DNA of 64,000 nucleotides from Hellea sp. (GTDB lineage Bacteria; Pseudomonadota; Alphaproteobacteria; Caulobacterales; Maricaulaceae): NCBI GenBank assembly GCA_020627655.1, contig JAHDGM010000002.1, positions 1 to 64,000 of the forward strand, read 5' to 3'. Shown piece by piece: positions 31,593 to 40,173 of this stretch (position 1 is its first letter; each line of letters starts with the position of its first letter). The notes under the pieces were generated by a model. It saw only the letters and a program-made list of their open reading frames with translations, ran no database searches and was not told where the DNA came from. The position numbers and the translations under genes were made by a program.

Positions 31593-31610
31593 TTCTTGGT
31601 CTTTCAAATA

Positions 31611-31638
31611 AAAAGAGATGCCCGAAGGCATCTCTTTT
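31611..31638. terminator. Bidirectional Rho-independent terminator
   Basis: AAAAGAGATGCC-CGAA-GGCATCTCTTTT between the tRNA (+) and the convergent gene (-). Confidence 0.9.
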
Positions 31639-31659
31639 CATAACTGTATATGATTGGTG

Positions 31660-32682
31660 TTATTCGCAGTCGGTGAGCACAGCCACATCGAGGTGAATAC
31701 CGTAATAGTTATTAACCGGTGCCAAGATCGTCGCATCCGTTGATCCCACTGGCAGTGAGTCCTTGTATTTGAACCGTCCAATTTTTGGATTGCCTTTTGG
31801 CGGGTTAGCATAATCCTGAACTTTCAGATTTTCATCATTAACGTCGTCGCCAAGATCATAATAGAAAATGGCTCCGTCTTCTAAGGTTATGCTGATTTCC
31901 ACATAGCCAGCCATGGTTGCCGAGGGTGAGATAACGGCTACGCCAACATTCGTCCCTACACCATCGCCGCCGCCAGCGCGAATATCGGTTGTGCATGTGC
32001 CGTCGACGACACCGTCTCGTGCATCACAAGCTGCGTAATCAACATACATGGCCCAGCTGCCTTTGCCATTTGTATTGTAATCATTCCCGACTGCCCAGGC
32101 TGTTTCCTCTCCGTAACATTCGCCTGGGTTATCTTGCTTGTTCCAGCAAAACGTTGCGTGGCTGACGCCAAACATTTTGCCATTCTTCGCGTTAATCGGT
32201 GAATAAAGTCCGGTGTCATAATTAACAGCGGGATCATAGGTGAACACATTTGCGTCGGTTCCGCCTTTGACAACAACCGCGCCGAGATCAAAGGGTGATG
32301 AACTCCAATCGAAAAATGTCCCATCATTATTGGTGATTGTAATATTGTTATTGAATTCATTGGCGAGATCGCAACTGCCTTTATCATCGCAGGCACCTGA
32401 AAACATTCCGCTGGTTCCTCTGTCCCAGCCATCTATTTTAACGCCAAAATCGTAGCCGAGATTTAAGACACATTCTTGACCTGCATCACCTGATTTCCAA
32501 GTGCACCGATTAGGAATTACCATCTGAGTCGTCGTTTTCGGCCCGATGACATCATTGCCGTCTCTGTCTACATATTGAACAGGATCACAGGTTATTTGCG
32601 CCTGGCTTTGTCCTGAAACTAAAAATGCTGATGCAGCTACGCCTAGGCATAGCCGTGCTATTACTTTATTTGAATAAGTCAT
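31660..32682 (-). CDS. Secreted protein of unknown function with signal peptide and many Cys residues
   Basis: 'MTYSNKVIARLCLGVAASAFLVSGQSQAQ' signal peptide; scattered Cys; no family recognised. Confidence 0.75.
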   Translation of the reverse strand: MTYSNKVIARLCLGVAASAFLVSGQSQAQITCDPVQYVDRDGNDVIGPKTTTQMVIPNRCTWKSGDAGQECVLNLGYDFGVKIDGWDRGTSGMFSGACDDKGSCDLANEFNNNITITNNDGTFFDWSSSPFDLGAVVVKGGTDANVFTYDPAVNYDTGLYSPINAKNGKMFGVSHATFCWNKQDNPGECYGEETAWAVGNDYNTNGKGSWAMYVDYAACDARDGVVDGTCTTDIRAGGGDGVGTNVGVAVISPSATMAGYVEISITLEDGAIFYYDLGDDVNDENLKVQDYANPPKGNPKIGRFKYKDSLPVGSTDATILAPVNNYYGIHLDVAVLTDCE

Positions 32683-32697
32683 TTAAAACGCCCCGTT

Positions 32698-32723
32698 TTA
32701 AATTATGGTTAACCACATCTTAA
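32698..32723. promoter_or_regulatory. Tandem overlapping CtrA-like boxes TTAA-N7-TTAA-N7-TTAA
   Basis: TTAA ATTATGG TTAA CCACATC TTAA, 16-41 bp upstream of the 31660..32682 (-) start codon. Confidence 0.55.
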
Positions 32724-32864
32724 CTAGGTTTTTTAACATAGTTTATACTTGCGGGCAAATTCGTGATGTAAGTCACAGTTGGTTAGAGGGTCGCAAATCT
32801 CTGATACTGTTAATTTTAACATTATCTCTTGCGTCCTTTTTGACGGTTCGGCACAAGCGCTCTC

Positions 32865-33887
32865 ATGAAAAAATTATATTCGTTCTTTAGTCTGAAACTT
32901 TGCTTGCTCGTACTCTTAGCGCTTAGCATGATTGGCATCTCAGCCTGCGCTCCGGACGATAATGTCATGGCCCGTGTGGACGCAGCCCATGCGCGCAATG
33001 ATGCTCCGCCGATCTGGGTTGTCGAAGATCATAACAGTAAGCTTTATCTTTATGGGACTGTTCATCTTTTACCGACTGATCTGGATTGGCAAAAAGACGA
33101 TATGAAAACGGTTTTTGATCAGGCAGGTACTGTATTTTTTGAACTGGATAGTTCTCCTGAGGCCCAAGTGAATACGGTTATGATCATGCAGCAATTAGGG
33201 CAGCAGACCGGTGGTCGTCGTATCTCACAGCGGCTTGATCCTTATCAGCTTAAGCTGCTTGAGGCCGTCAGTCATAATGGCAATATCCCCATAGCGACTT
33301 TGGACAGTATGGCGCCATGGCTGGCTAGCGAATTTCTAACAATCGCTGCAGCGCAACAAAGTGGTTTAACGGCTGAGCTATCGGCCGATGAGACGCTCAA
33401 AAACCGTGCCGCTCGGCAACAAAAAAATGTGATTTATCTGGACGATGCTGAAACGCAAATCAGGGCATCAGCTGATCTACCGGAATATGTGCAACTCGAC
33501 ATATTTGTCGAAACTATGGAGCGCTATAACGGCCTTGGCAATGAGCTTACTGAGATATCAAAAAGCTGGGCAAAAGGTGATATCGAAGCGCTGGAAATAT
33601 CGGGTGCAAGCGCGCTTAAAGATCGCGCGCCTGAACTTTATGATACCTTGATTGTTGAGCGTAACAAAAACTGGGTCAAAAAGTTCCTGCCTTTTCTGGA
33701 AGATAGCGGCACCGGCTTCGCTGCTATTGGGATTGGGCACTTATTGGGTGAGGATAGCATCCAGAAAATGTTAAGAGATCAAGGGTATGATGTCCGTCGA
33801 TATTTAGCGTTTCAGGGGGAAGATGTGTTAAAGGCGAGTTCGCTTGACAGTATCAATCCTCTAGCCGATGAGGACAGTCAACCATGA
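32865..33887 (+). CDS. TraB/GumN family lipoprotein
   Basis: Lipobox 'GISAC'; 'PPIWVVEDHNSKLYLYGTVHLLPTDLDWQ', 'LERNKNWVKKFLPFLE..GFAAIGIGHLLGEDSI'. Confidence 0.9.
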   Translation: MKKLYSFFSLKLCLLVLLALSMIGISACAPDDNVMARVDAAHARNDAPPIWVVEDHNSKLYLYGTVHLLPTDLDWQKDDMKTVFDQAGTVFFELDSSPEAQVNTVMIMQQLGQQTGGRRISQRLDPYQLKLLEAVSHNGNIPIATLDSMAPWLASEFLTIAAAQQSGLTAELSADETLKNRAARQQKNVIYLDDAETQIRASADLPEYVQLDIFVETMERYNGLGNELTEISKSWAKGDIEALEISGASALKDRAPELYDTLIVERNKNWVKKFLPFLEDSGTGFAAIGIGHLLGEDSIQKMLRDQGYDVRRYLAFQGEDVLKASSLDSINPLADEDSQP

Positions 33888-34963
33888 CAAAAATTATCCC
33901 GGTAATTTTATCGGGCGGAGCGGGAAGTCGCCTCTGGCCCCTTTCAAAACAAGCCGCGCCAAAACAATTATTGCCTTTGATTACCAATCAAACCATGGTT
34001 CAGGAAACTGCGGCCCGTTTCCAGGGACCGGAATTTGCAGACCCTGTCTTTGTTTGCAACGCTTTGCATATGCAGGCCATTGATAAGCAAATGCGGCAAA
34101 TGAACCAAACTGTCGGGGCATTTATTGTGGAGCCCGTTGCACGCAATACCGCCCCCTGTGCCGTAATTGCGGCATGCCATGCCTTGGTCCAGGACGACGA
34201 AGCGTTAGTGTTACTCGTGCCGGCTGATCATCATGTAAAAAGACCTGCTGATTTCCGCGCAGCTATTATGCGCGCGGTTCCCGCGGCGCAGCAAGGCAGG
34301 CTGGTTACATTTGGGATTGAGCCTGACGGACCTGAAATAGGTTATGGGTATATCGCTCGGGGCAAAGCGCTTTATGATGGCGCTTATGAAGTTGACGCTT
34401 TTAGGGAAAAGCCGGATTTGGAAACTGCCAAGTCTTATCTGGCGGCAGGCGGCTTTGCCTGGAATGGCGGTATTTTCCTGTTTGCACCTGAGACCTTTAT
34501 TCAAGAATCCGAGGCTCATGCTGGTGATATCGCCCGGCAGGCAAAAAAGGCTTATGCGGCAGTGAAGCCTGAGGGTAATGTTTATTATCTGGACAAAGAT
34601 CTGTTTGGGTTATGCCCATCAGAATCTATCGACTATGCGGTGATGGAGCATACGGAAAAAGCCGCTGTCGTGCCTTGTGATATTGGATGGAACGATATTG
34701 GATCTTTCACGGCTTTGCAGGCGGCGCGTGCTGAAATCAATAGCGATGATCAAGGTAATGCTGTCTCAAGCAATGTTATGCTTGAGAGTGTCAGCAATTC
34801 ATTGGTTCAAACGGATAGCCTGCCCATCAGTGTAATCGGCCTTTCGGACGTTGCTGTGATTGTCCATGAAGGCGAGGTTATGGTTGTCTCGTTGGATCAG
34901 GCGCAATCGGTTAAAAATATAGTGAACCGTCTTAAAGAAACTGGTGACACAGACAGGCTGTAA
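33884..34963 (+). CDS. manC: Mannose-1-phosphate guanylyltransferase
   Basis: 'IIPVILSGGAGSRLWPLSKQAAPKQLLPL', 'LLVPADHHV', 'EIGYGYIARG', 'DIGWNDIGSFTALQ'. Confidence 0.92.
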   Translation: MTKIIPVILSGGAGSRLWPLSKQAAPKQLLPLITNQTMVQETAARFQGPEFADPVFVCNALHMQAIDKQMRQMNQTVGAFIVEPVARNTAPCAVIAACHALVQDDEALVLLVPADHHVKRPADFRAAIMRAVPAAQQGRLVTFGIEPDGPEIGYGYIARGKALYDGAYEVDAFREKPDLETAKSYLAAGGFAWNGGIFLFAPETFIQESEAHAGDIARQAKKAYAAVKPEGNVYYLDKDLFGLCPSESIDYAVMEHTEKAAVVPCDIGWNDIGSFTALQAARAEINSDDQGNAVSSNVMLESVSNSLVQTDSLPISVIGLSDVAVIVHEGEVMVVSLDQAQSVKNIVNRLKETGDTDRL

Positions 34964-34964
34964 G

Positions 34965-36311
34965 GTGACAAAATCAGTAAAAAACTTCTTTGGTACGGAT
35001 GGTATTCGTGGCCGGGTAGGCGAGGGTAAGTTAGCCCCTGAAATGGTAACCCACATGGCCAGAGCTTTGGGTTGCTATCTTGCCGGCAAAAACGGCGCAA
35101 AGGTTATAATCGGGCGGGATACCCGCGAGTCAGGACTATGGATTGAGCAGTCTTTAACGGATGCTCTGACAAGTTTCGGCGTAGATGTTATCCTTATAGG
35201 CGTAGTGCCCACTGCTGGAACCTCGTGGCTGACAGCTAGGCAAGCATGCGATTTAGGAATTATGATTACTGCATCGCACAATCCATATCATGATAATGGG
35301 ATTAAATTATTTGGCCCGGACGGTCATAAAATAGGAGACGAGGCGCAGGCTGAAATAGAGTCCATAATCGCTAAAAAGACGCTGACAGAGCCTGCTGATA
35401 TGCTCCAAGGCGAGGTTCACCGTGCTGATGACCTGAAGACGTATTATATTGAGACTCTGATCAACAGTCTTCCTTCTGATTGTGATTTATCAAATCTGAA
35501 AATTGTCTTGGATTGTGCTAATGGCGCCGCCTTTGAGACTGGGCCAGAAATATTGCGCCGTCTTGGGGTTAAAGACCTAATCTTAATTGGTGATAGCCCT
35601 GATGGGCAGAATATTAATCGAGATTGCGGCTCTACACATACCGAAAAGCTTTGCAAGGCAGTCAAAAAGCACAAGGCAGATATCGGAATCGCCATGGACG
35701 GAGATGCTGATCGGGTTCTGATGTGTGATGAGGCCGGTCAGGTTCTGGATGGAGACCAAATTATGGGAGCTCTGGCGCTGGATTGGCATGCATCGGGTAA
35801 ACTCGCAAAACCCGCTTTGGTTGCGACGGTCATGTCTAATTTGGGACTTGAACGCAAGCTTGAGGCAGAGGGTTTATCTTTAATCCGTACCCCTGTCGGC
35901 GATCGCAATGTGGCCGCAGCCATGAAAGAAGGGGGCTATAATCTGGGCGGTGAACAATCTGGCCACATTCTGTTGCCGGAATTTTTACCGACAGGTGATG
36001 GCATGCTCGCTGCGTTACAGATATTGAATTTACGAGCCCAGAACCAGAAGCCGACAAGCCAATCACTTCGTGTCTTTGAGCGTGTGCCTCAAAAGCTGGT
36101 AAATATCCGTTATTCAGGTACTTCGCCTTTGGAGCGCGAGGATGTGCAAAAATTTATAAAGGCTGCGCAAGATGCGTTTTCAGGTCGTATTCTTATTCGC
36201 GCTTCTGGCACGGAGCCACTTATTCGGATCATGGCAGAAGGCGATAATGCCGAAGAAATAGAGGTCACGATCACTGCGCTTGGCGATTATCTGGAGGAAA
36301 TTGCCAGCTAG
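34965..36311 (+). CDS. glmM: Phosphoglucosamine mutase (GTG start)
   Basis: 'NFFGTDGIRGRVGEG', active site 'MITASHNPYHDNGIKLFGPDGHKI', 'AMDGDADRVLMCDE', 'ILIRASGTEPLIRIMAEG'. Confidence 0.97.
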   Translation: MTKSVKNFFGTDGIRGRVGEGKLAPEMVTHMARALGCYLAGKNGAKVIIGRDTRESGLWIEQSLTDALTSFGVDVILIGVVPTAGTSWLTARQACDLGIMITASHNPYHDNGIKLFGPDGHKIGDEAQAEIESIIAKKTLTEPADMLQGEVHRADDLKTYYIETLINSLPSDCDLSNLKIVLDCANGAAFETGPEILRRLGVKDLILIGDSPDGQNINRDCGSTHTEKLCKAVKKHKADIGIAMDGDADRVLMCDEAGQVLDGDQIMGALALDWHASGKLAKPALVATVMSNLGLERKLEAEGLSLIRTPVGDRNVAAAMKEGGYNLGGEQSGHILLPEFLPTGDGMLAALQILNLRAQNQKPTSQSLRVFERVPQKLVNIRYSGTSPLEREDVQKFIKAAQDAFSGRILIRASGTEPLIRIMAEGDNAEEIEVTITALGDYLEEIAS

Positions 36312-36357
36312 ATTATCTTGCCATTTGGGATGAATCGACCAAAGACTACTCTTCTGT

Positions 36358-36909
36358 ATGAAATGGATCATCCGCATATTTGCCCTTATTATAGGCCTGT
36401 TCATGATGGCCGCTATAGCTGGATACTTTGCATCATCCACTCTCTCAGTAGAGCGATCTGTTGTTGTTTACGCTCAGCCTGATGATGTATTTTCATATCT
36501 GGCTGATCTGGAAGACTATCAAGCCTGGTCTCCGTGGCAGGGGGAAAGGGGGCATGGCGACTATATTGTGGGTGGGTCAGCCTATGGTGTAGGGCAAAGA
36601 GCAGCTTGGACTTGTAATGATGTGACCTGTTTGCCTGGAACCCAGGAAATTCAGGTTGTGCATGAACCGGAATTTGTCCAAGCAGATTTATATTTAGACG
36701 GATTGACGGCCAAGGCAACATACGCGCTGATGCTTTCCGAAACAGCAGATGAGAGCCTGACAATATTAGTCAAAATTGATCTAGATGCTGGCGGCTTTCC
36801 TTATGTTCAGCGGCTTTTGACATTTAACCGTAAGAGAGCCATGCAATCGCAACTGGATAGAGGTTTAAGCCGTCTCGAAAATTTGATTAATGAAGAAATG
36901 AAAGACTAA
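36358..36909 (+). CDS. SRPBCC/polyketide cyclase-like protein with N-terminal TM
   Basis: 'ERSVVVYAQPDDVFSYLADLEDYQAWSPW'; N-terminal hydrophobic helix. Confidence 0.82.
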   Translation: MKWIIRIFALIIGLFMMAAIAGYFASSTLSVERSVVVYAQPDDVFSYLADLEDYQAWSPWQGERGHGDYIVGGSAYGVGQRAAWTCNDVTCLPGTQEIQVVHEPEFVQADLYLDGLTAKATYALMLSETADESLTILVKIDLDAGGFPYVQRLLTFNRKRAMQSQLDRGLSRLENLINEEMKD

Positions 36910-38555
36910 TCTTCTTCTTCATCATTATCATCCGGGGGCAGGATGAGGTTATCGAGACCTATCCCTGTAGTTGGTTGTTTCGGCCCTGAAAATAAATCCC
37001 GTACGCGATTAGGCTGTGATCCGTCTCCCAATGGAGTTGATAAAAATTCCCGGCCAAAATCCGCGTCGTCAAGAACCGTGGTGGAGGGCCCGCCTGCATT
37101 GATGGAATTGTCACCTATACCGCTGCCCGTCCATAAGTCATTCCCGCCGCCGATAGCAGGATTTCTATATGTTCCGGCCCGAGCAGATGTGCGTCCGCCG
37201 CCAATGCCGCTGGTTGAATGCGCGCCAAAGCTTTCATATCCCGCCGCATTTCGGCCTTGGAATTTAGGCATATATTCAGGGCAGTCTTGATGCGTGCGGT
37301 TATCTTCCCGGCACTTAATATCTTTAATCATACCGCCATATCCTTCTCCGGTACCCCCGAGAGATGAAGGATCCAGAGTCCAGCCGCCTGCGCCCGGATT
37401 TGCCCTTTGTGTGCCGCCCGATGGAGGCGGAGCTCCGCCGCCACCAGAAGATGGTCCGCTAATAAACGGATTCGAGGGTCCGCCTCCACCATTTGGCCGC
37501 TGTAATGGATCTAGCATTTGGTCAGCCTGAGACTGCGGAACGGCGCGTTGCAGTTCGTCAACTGTTTCTGGGGCGTCTGGTGAGGCCAGAACAGTCGGAG
37601 CTGTCGTAATAACAGGTTCGGCGGGTTCCGCTTGTATTACCTCGGGCTCGACGGGTTCAGGGGTAACAGGTTCTGGCGGTGTGATATCAATATCTTCTTG
37701 TTGAACCGGCGGCGTATCGACCACTGGCTCTAGCGGCTCCAGAACCGGATCTGGCGTCCCCGGGAGAGGTTCCAAAATATCTTCTGTTGGTTCAATGAGG
37801 GGTTCTTCGATAATTTCTGTTTCCGGGGTTGGAGGCTCAGGGTCAATCGGCTGGTCAAATATTTCAATTGTCGGTTCGATTACAGGATCAGGAATAGGCT
37901 CGCTCACAGGCTCTATGGGTTCCTGCTCGATAACCGGTTCAGGATCGATAGGCTGATCGAAAATTTCAATCATGGGCTGGGGGATTGGTTCGATAATTGG
38001 CTCTGGTTCAATAACCGGTTCAGGTTCGGGGGGGGTGAACGGCTCAGGTTCAATTTCGGGCGGCGCAATTGGTTCGACGACAGGGTTATCGGCTGGTTCA
38101 GGTGTGTCCTGTGCGAGTATTTCTGGCGGCGGTGTAAAAACCGGTTCGACAGGCTCTGGTTCGGGCTCGGGTTCAGGAACAGGTTCAGGTTCCGGAGCAG
38201 GCGGTGGCGTAGGGGGCGTAGGGGGCGTAGGTACGGGTTCGGGGGCGACTTCTGGCACGGCGGCTGGTGCCACGGGTGTTATAGGTGCTGGAGCAGGTTC
38301 AGGAAGGGGTTCTGGTTCGGGCTCAGCCTCTTCGAAAGTGACGATATCAACTGTGATCGTCCGAGGGGGTTCTTCTTCGGGAACCGGCAATACAAAAGTC
38401 GGCTGTAATATAAGTAACAGGGCTATATGAACCAATACAGCGACAACCAATGATGTGGTTCCCCGCTGCGCGACGTCATCATAAAAATCAGCAATAGGTT
38501 CTGGGTCCCTGTACGGGGAAAATCCTTCAGACGATGGATCGGACAGCCAGTTCAC
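36906..38555 (-). CDS. TonB-like Pro/Glu-rich envelope-spanning protein with a non-TonB C-terminus
   Basis: N-terminal cytosolic stretch, single TM 'SLVVAVLVHIALLLILQPTFVLPV', long PEP/EP-rich tract, Gly-rich C-term with 'MIKDIKCREDNRTHQDCPEYMPKF'. Confidence 0.8.
   Translation of the reverse strand: MNWLSDPSSEGFSPYRDPEPIADFYDDVAQRGTTSLVVAVLVHIALLLILQPTFVLPVPEEEPPRTITVDIVTFEEAEPEPEPLPEPAPAPITPVAPAAVPEVAPEPVPTPPTPPTPPPAPEPEPVPEPEPEPEPVEPVFTPPPEILAQDTPEPADNPVVEPIAPPEIEPEPFTPPEPEPVIEPEPIIEPIPQPMIEIFDQPIDPEPVIEQEPIEPVSEPIPDPVIEPTIEIFDQPIDPEPPTPETEIIEEPLIEPTEDILEPLPGTPDPVLEPLEPVVDTPPVQQEDIDITPPEPVTPEPVEPEVIQAEPAEPVITTAPTVLASPDAPETVDELQRAVPQSQADQMLDPLQRPNGGGGPSNPFISGPSSGGGGAPPPSGGTQRANPGAGGWTLDPSSLGGTGEGYGGMIKDIKCREDNRTHQDCPEYMPKFQGRNAAGYESFGAHSTSGIGGGRTSARAGTYRNPAIGGGNDLWTGSGIGDNSINAGGPSTTVLDDADFGREFLSTPLGDGSQPNRVRDLFSGPKQPTTGIGLDNLILPPDDNDEEED
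37630..38345 (-). repeat. Low-complexity Pro-Glu-rich coding repeat
   Basis: Iterated PEP/EP units; 'IEIFDQPIDPEP' occurs twice. Confidence 0.85.
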
Positions 38556-38670
38556 GCAATTTTTCTCATCCTGAGTGCCAGAATCCCGGCTTTAAGGGAT
38601 GAGACTAGGGGCTTGCGACGCTAACGCCAAGGCCAAGCCTGTAAAAAATAGCTTATCTTCCCATTAAATT

Positions 38671-38889
38671 TCAGAAATTTTGTGAACTGCTCTTACAAAT
38701 TTTTACTGCAATATAGACACATAACAGGCCTATAAACTGGAGCTTCAGGCCTTGTGGGTTTATCAAAGCGTTCATGACGTCCGTGGCTTTGGCAGGATGA
38801 CTGATCAGTAAGAGGCCCAAAAATCCCAGACACATAGCCATTGCGGTTTTTTCAAAACTTGCTGATTTCATGTCTGGCTCCGGCTTCAA
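38671..38889 (-). CDS. Small hydrophobic membrane protein (hypothetical)
   Basis: 72-aa ORF with two hydrophobic segments in an otherwise empty gap. Confidence 0.45.
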   Translation of the reverse strand: MKPEPDMKSASFEKTAMAMCLGFLGLLLISHPAKATDVMNALINPQGLKLQFIGLLCVYIAVKICKSSSQNF

Positions 38890-38964
38890 TCTTTGTTAAC
38901 CTTGACATATTGCTGTGCTAGGGCAGGACTATGACCCAATTGGGGCAATTTCGTGGATGCGATT

Positions 38965-40173
38965 ATGGTAAGTGATTTTCTGTCGGATCAGATCAAGCGG
39001 GTCGCGCCGTCGGCGACCATTCATATGGCTCAAATGGCCCGGGAAATGGTTGCACAGGGCCATGACGTCATCAGTCTGGCTGCAGGAGAGCCGGATTTTG
39101 ATACGCCGGTTCATATCTGTGATGCTGGCCAGCAAGCGATTATAGAGGGTAAGACCCGATACACGTCCGTGGACGGCATAGTAGAGCTTAAACAGGCGAT
39201 TTGCGAAAAGTTCGCGCATGATAATGGGCTGAATTATCGAGTCAGTGAAATCAATGTTTCGCCAGGGGGCAAGGCAGTGATTTTTAATGCTTTTAAGGCA
39301 ACATTAAATGCCGGCGATGAAGTCCTGATACCTACGCCTTGCTGGGTATCTTATCCTGAAATGGTCAGTCTGTGCGGCGGAACGCCAATACTAATACCTT
39401 GCAATATGTCGAAAAGTTTCAAACTAACTGCAAGCGCTTTGAGAGCGGTTCTTACGCCGCGAACCAAATGGATTATTCTCAATTCTCCATCTAATCCAAC
39501 AGGTGCCTCCTATACACACGAGGAGTTGGTGGCATTAGGTGAAGTGTTATTAGAGCACCCTGATGTTCTTATTTTAACGGATGATATCTACGAACATCTA
39601 CTCTTTGATGATCGAAAATTTGCGACCATTGCCGCTTCGGTTCCTGCGCTTAAATCTCGAACTCTAACAATGAATGGTGTTTCCAAAGCTTATGCGATGA
39701 CAGGTTGGCGCATTGGGTATGCAGGCGGGCCAGAATGGCTGATCCGCGCTATGCGTAAGGTGATGTCACAATCAACCTCTAATCCATCGTCAATCAGTCA
39801 GTGGGCGGCATGTGCGGCGCTTACGGGACCTCAGGGTTTTATAAATGAATGGCAAAATAGTTTTCAGAAAAGACGTGATTTTGTCGTTAACAGCCTGAAT
39901 AATGTTGACGATATAGAATGCTTAAAGCCGGATGGGGCGTTTTATGTATTCGCATCATGTCAGGGCGCGATTGGTAAAATGATGCCTGATGGCCGCAAAA
40001 TTAAGAATGATAAAGACTATGCGGAGTTTTTACTCTCAGATGGTCTCGTTGCGACTGTTCCCGGAAGTGCGTTTCACCTGGATGGTTATATCCGGCTCTC
40101 TTTTGCTTGCGGGCAAGACCAGCTTAATCATGCTATGACGCGCATAAAGGAATTTCACTCAAACCTGTGTTAG
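38965..40173 (+). CDS. Class I/II pyridoxal-phosphate aminotransferase (aspartate aminotransferase-like)
   Basis: 'VISLAAGEPDFDTP', 'YTSVDGIVELKQAI', 'NSPSNPTGASYTHEELVAL', PLP Lys 'TMNGVSKAYAMTGWRIGYAGGP'. Confidence 0.95.
   Translation: MVSDFLSDQIKRVAPSATIHMAQMAREMVAQGHDVISLAAGEPDFDTPVHICDAGQQAIIEGKTRYTSVDGIVELKQAICEKFAHDNGLNYRVSEINVSPGGKAVIFNAFKATLNAGDEVLIPTPCWVSYPEMVSLCGGTPILIPCNMSKSFKLTASALRAVLTPRTKWIILNSPSNPTGASYTHEELVALGEVLLEHPDVLILTDDIYEHLLFDDRKFATIAASVPALKSRTLTMNGVSKAYAMTGWRIGYAGGPEWLIRAMRKVMSQSTSNPSSISQWAACAALTGPQGFINEWQNSFQKRRDFVVNSLNNVDDIECLKPDGAFYVFASCQGAIGKMMPDGRKIKNDKDYAEFLLSDGLVATVPGSAFHLDGYIRLSFACGQDQLNHAMTRIKEFHSNLC

Noticed and set aside
37972-38430. 152-aa Gly/Ser-rich plus-strand ORF
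   Set aside because: Antisense artefact of the Pro/Glu-rich coding repeat on the minus strand.
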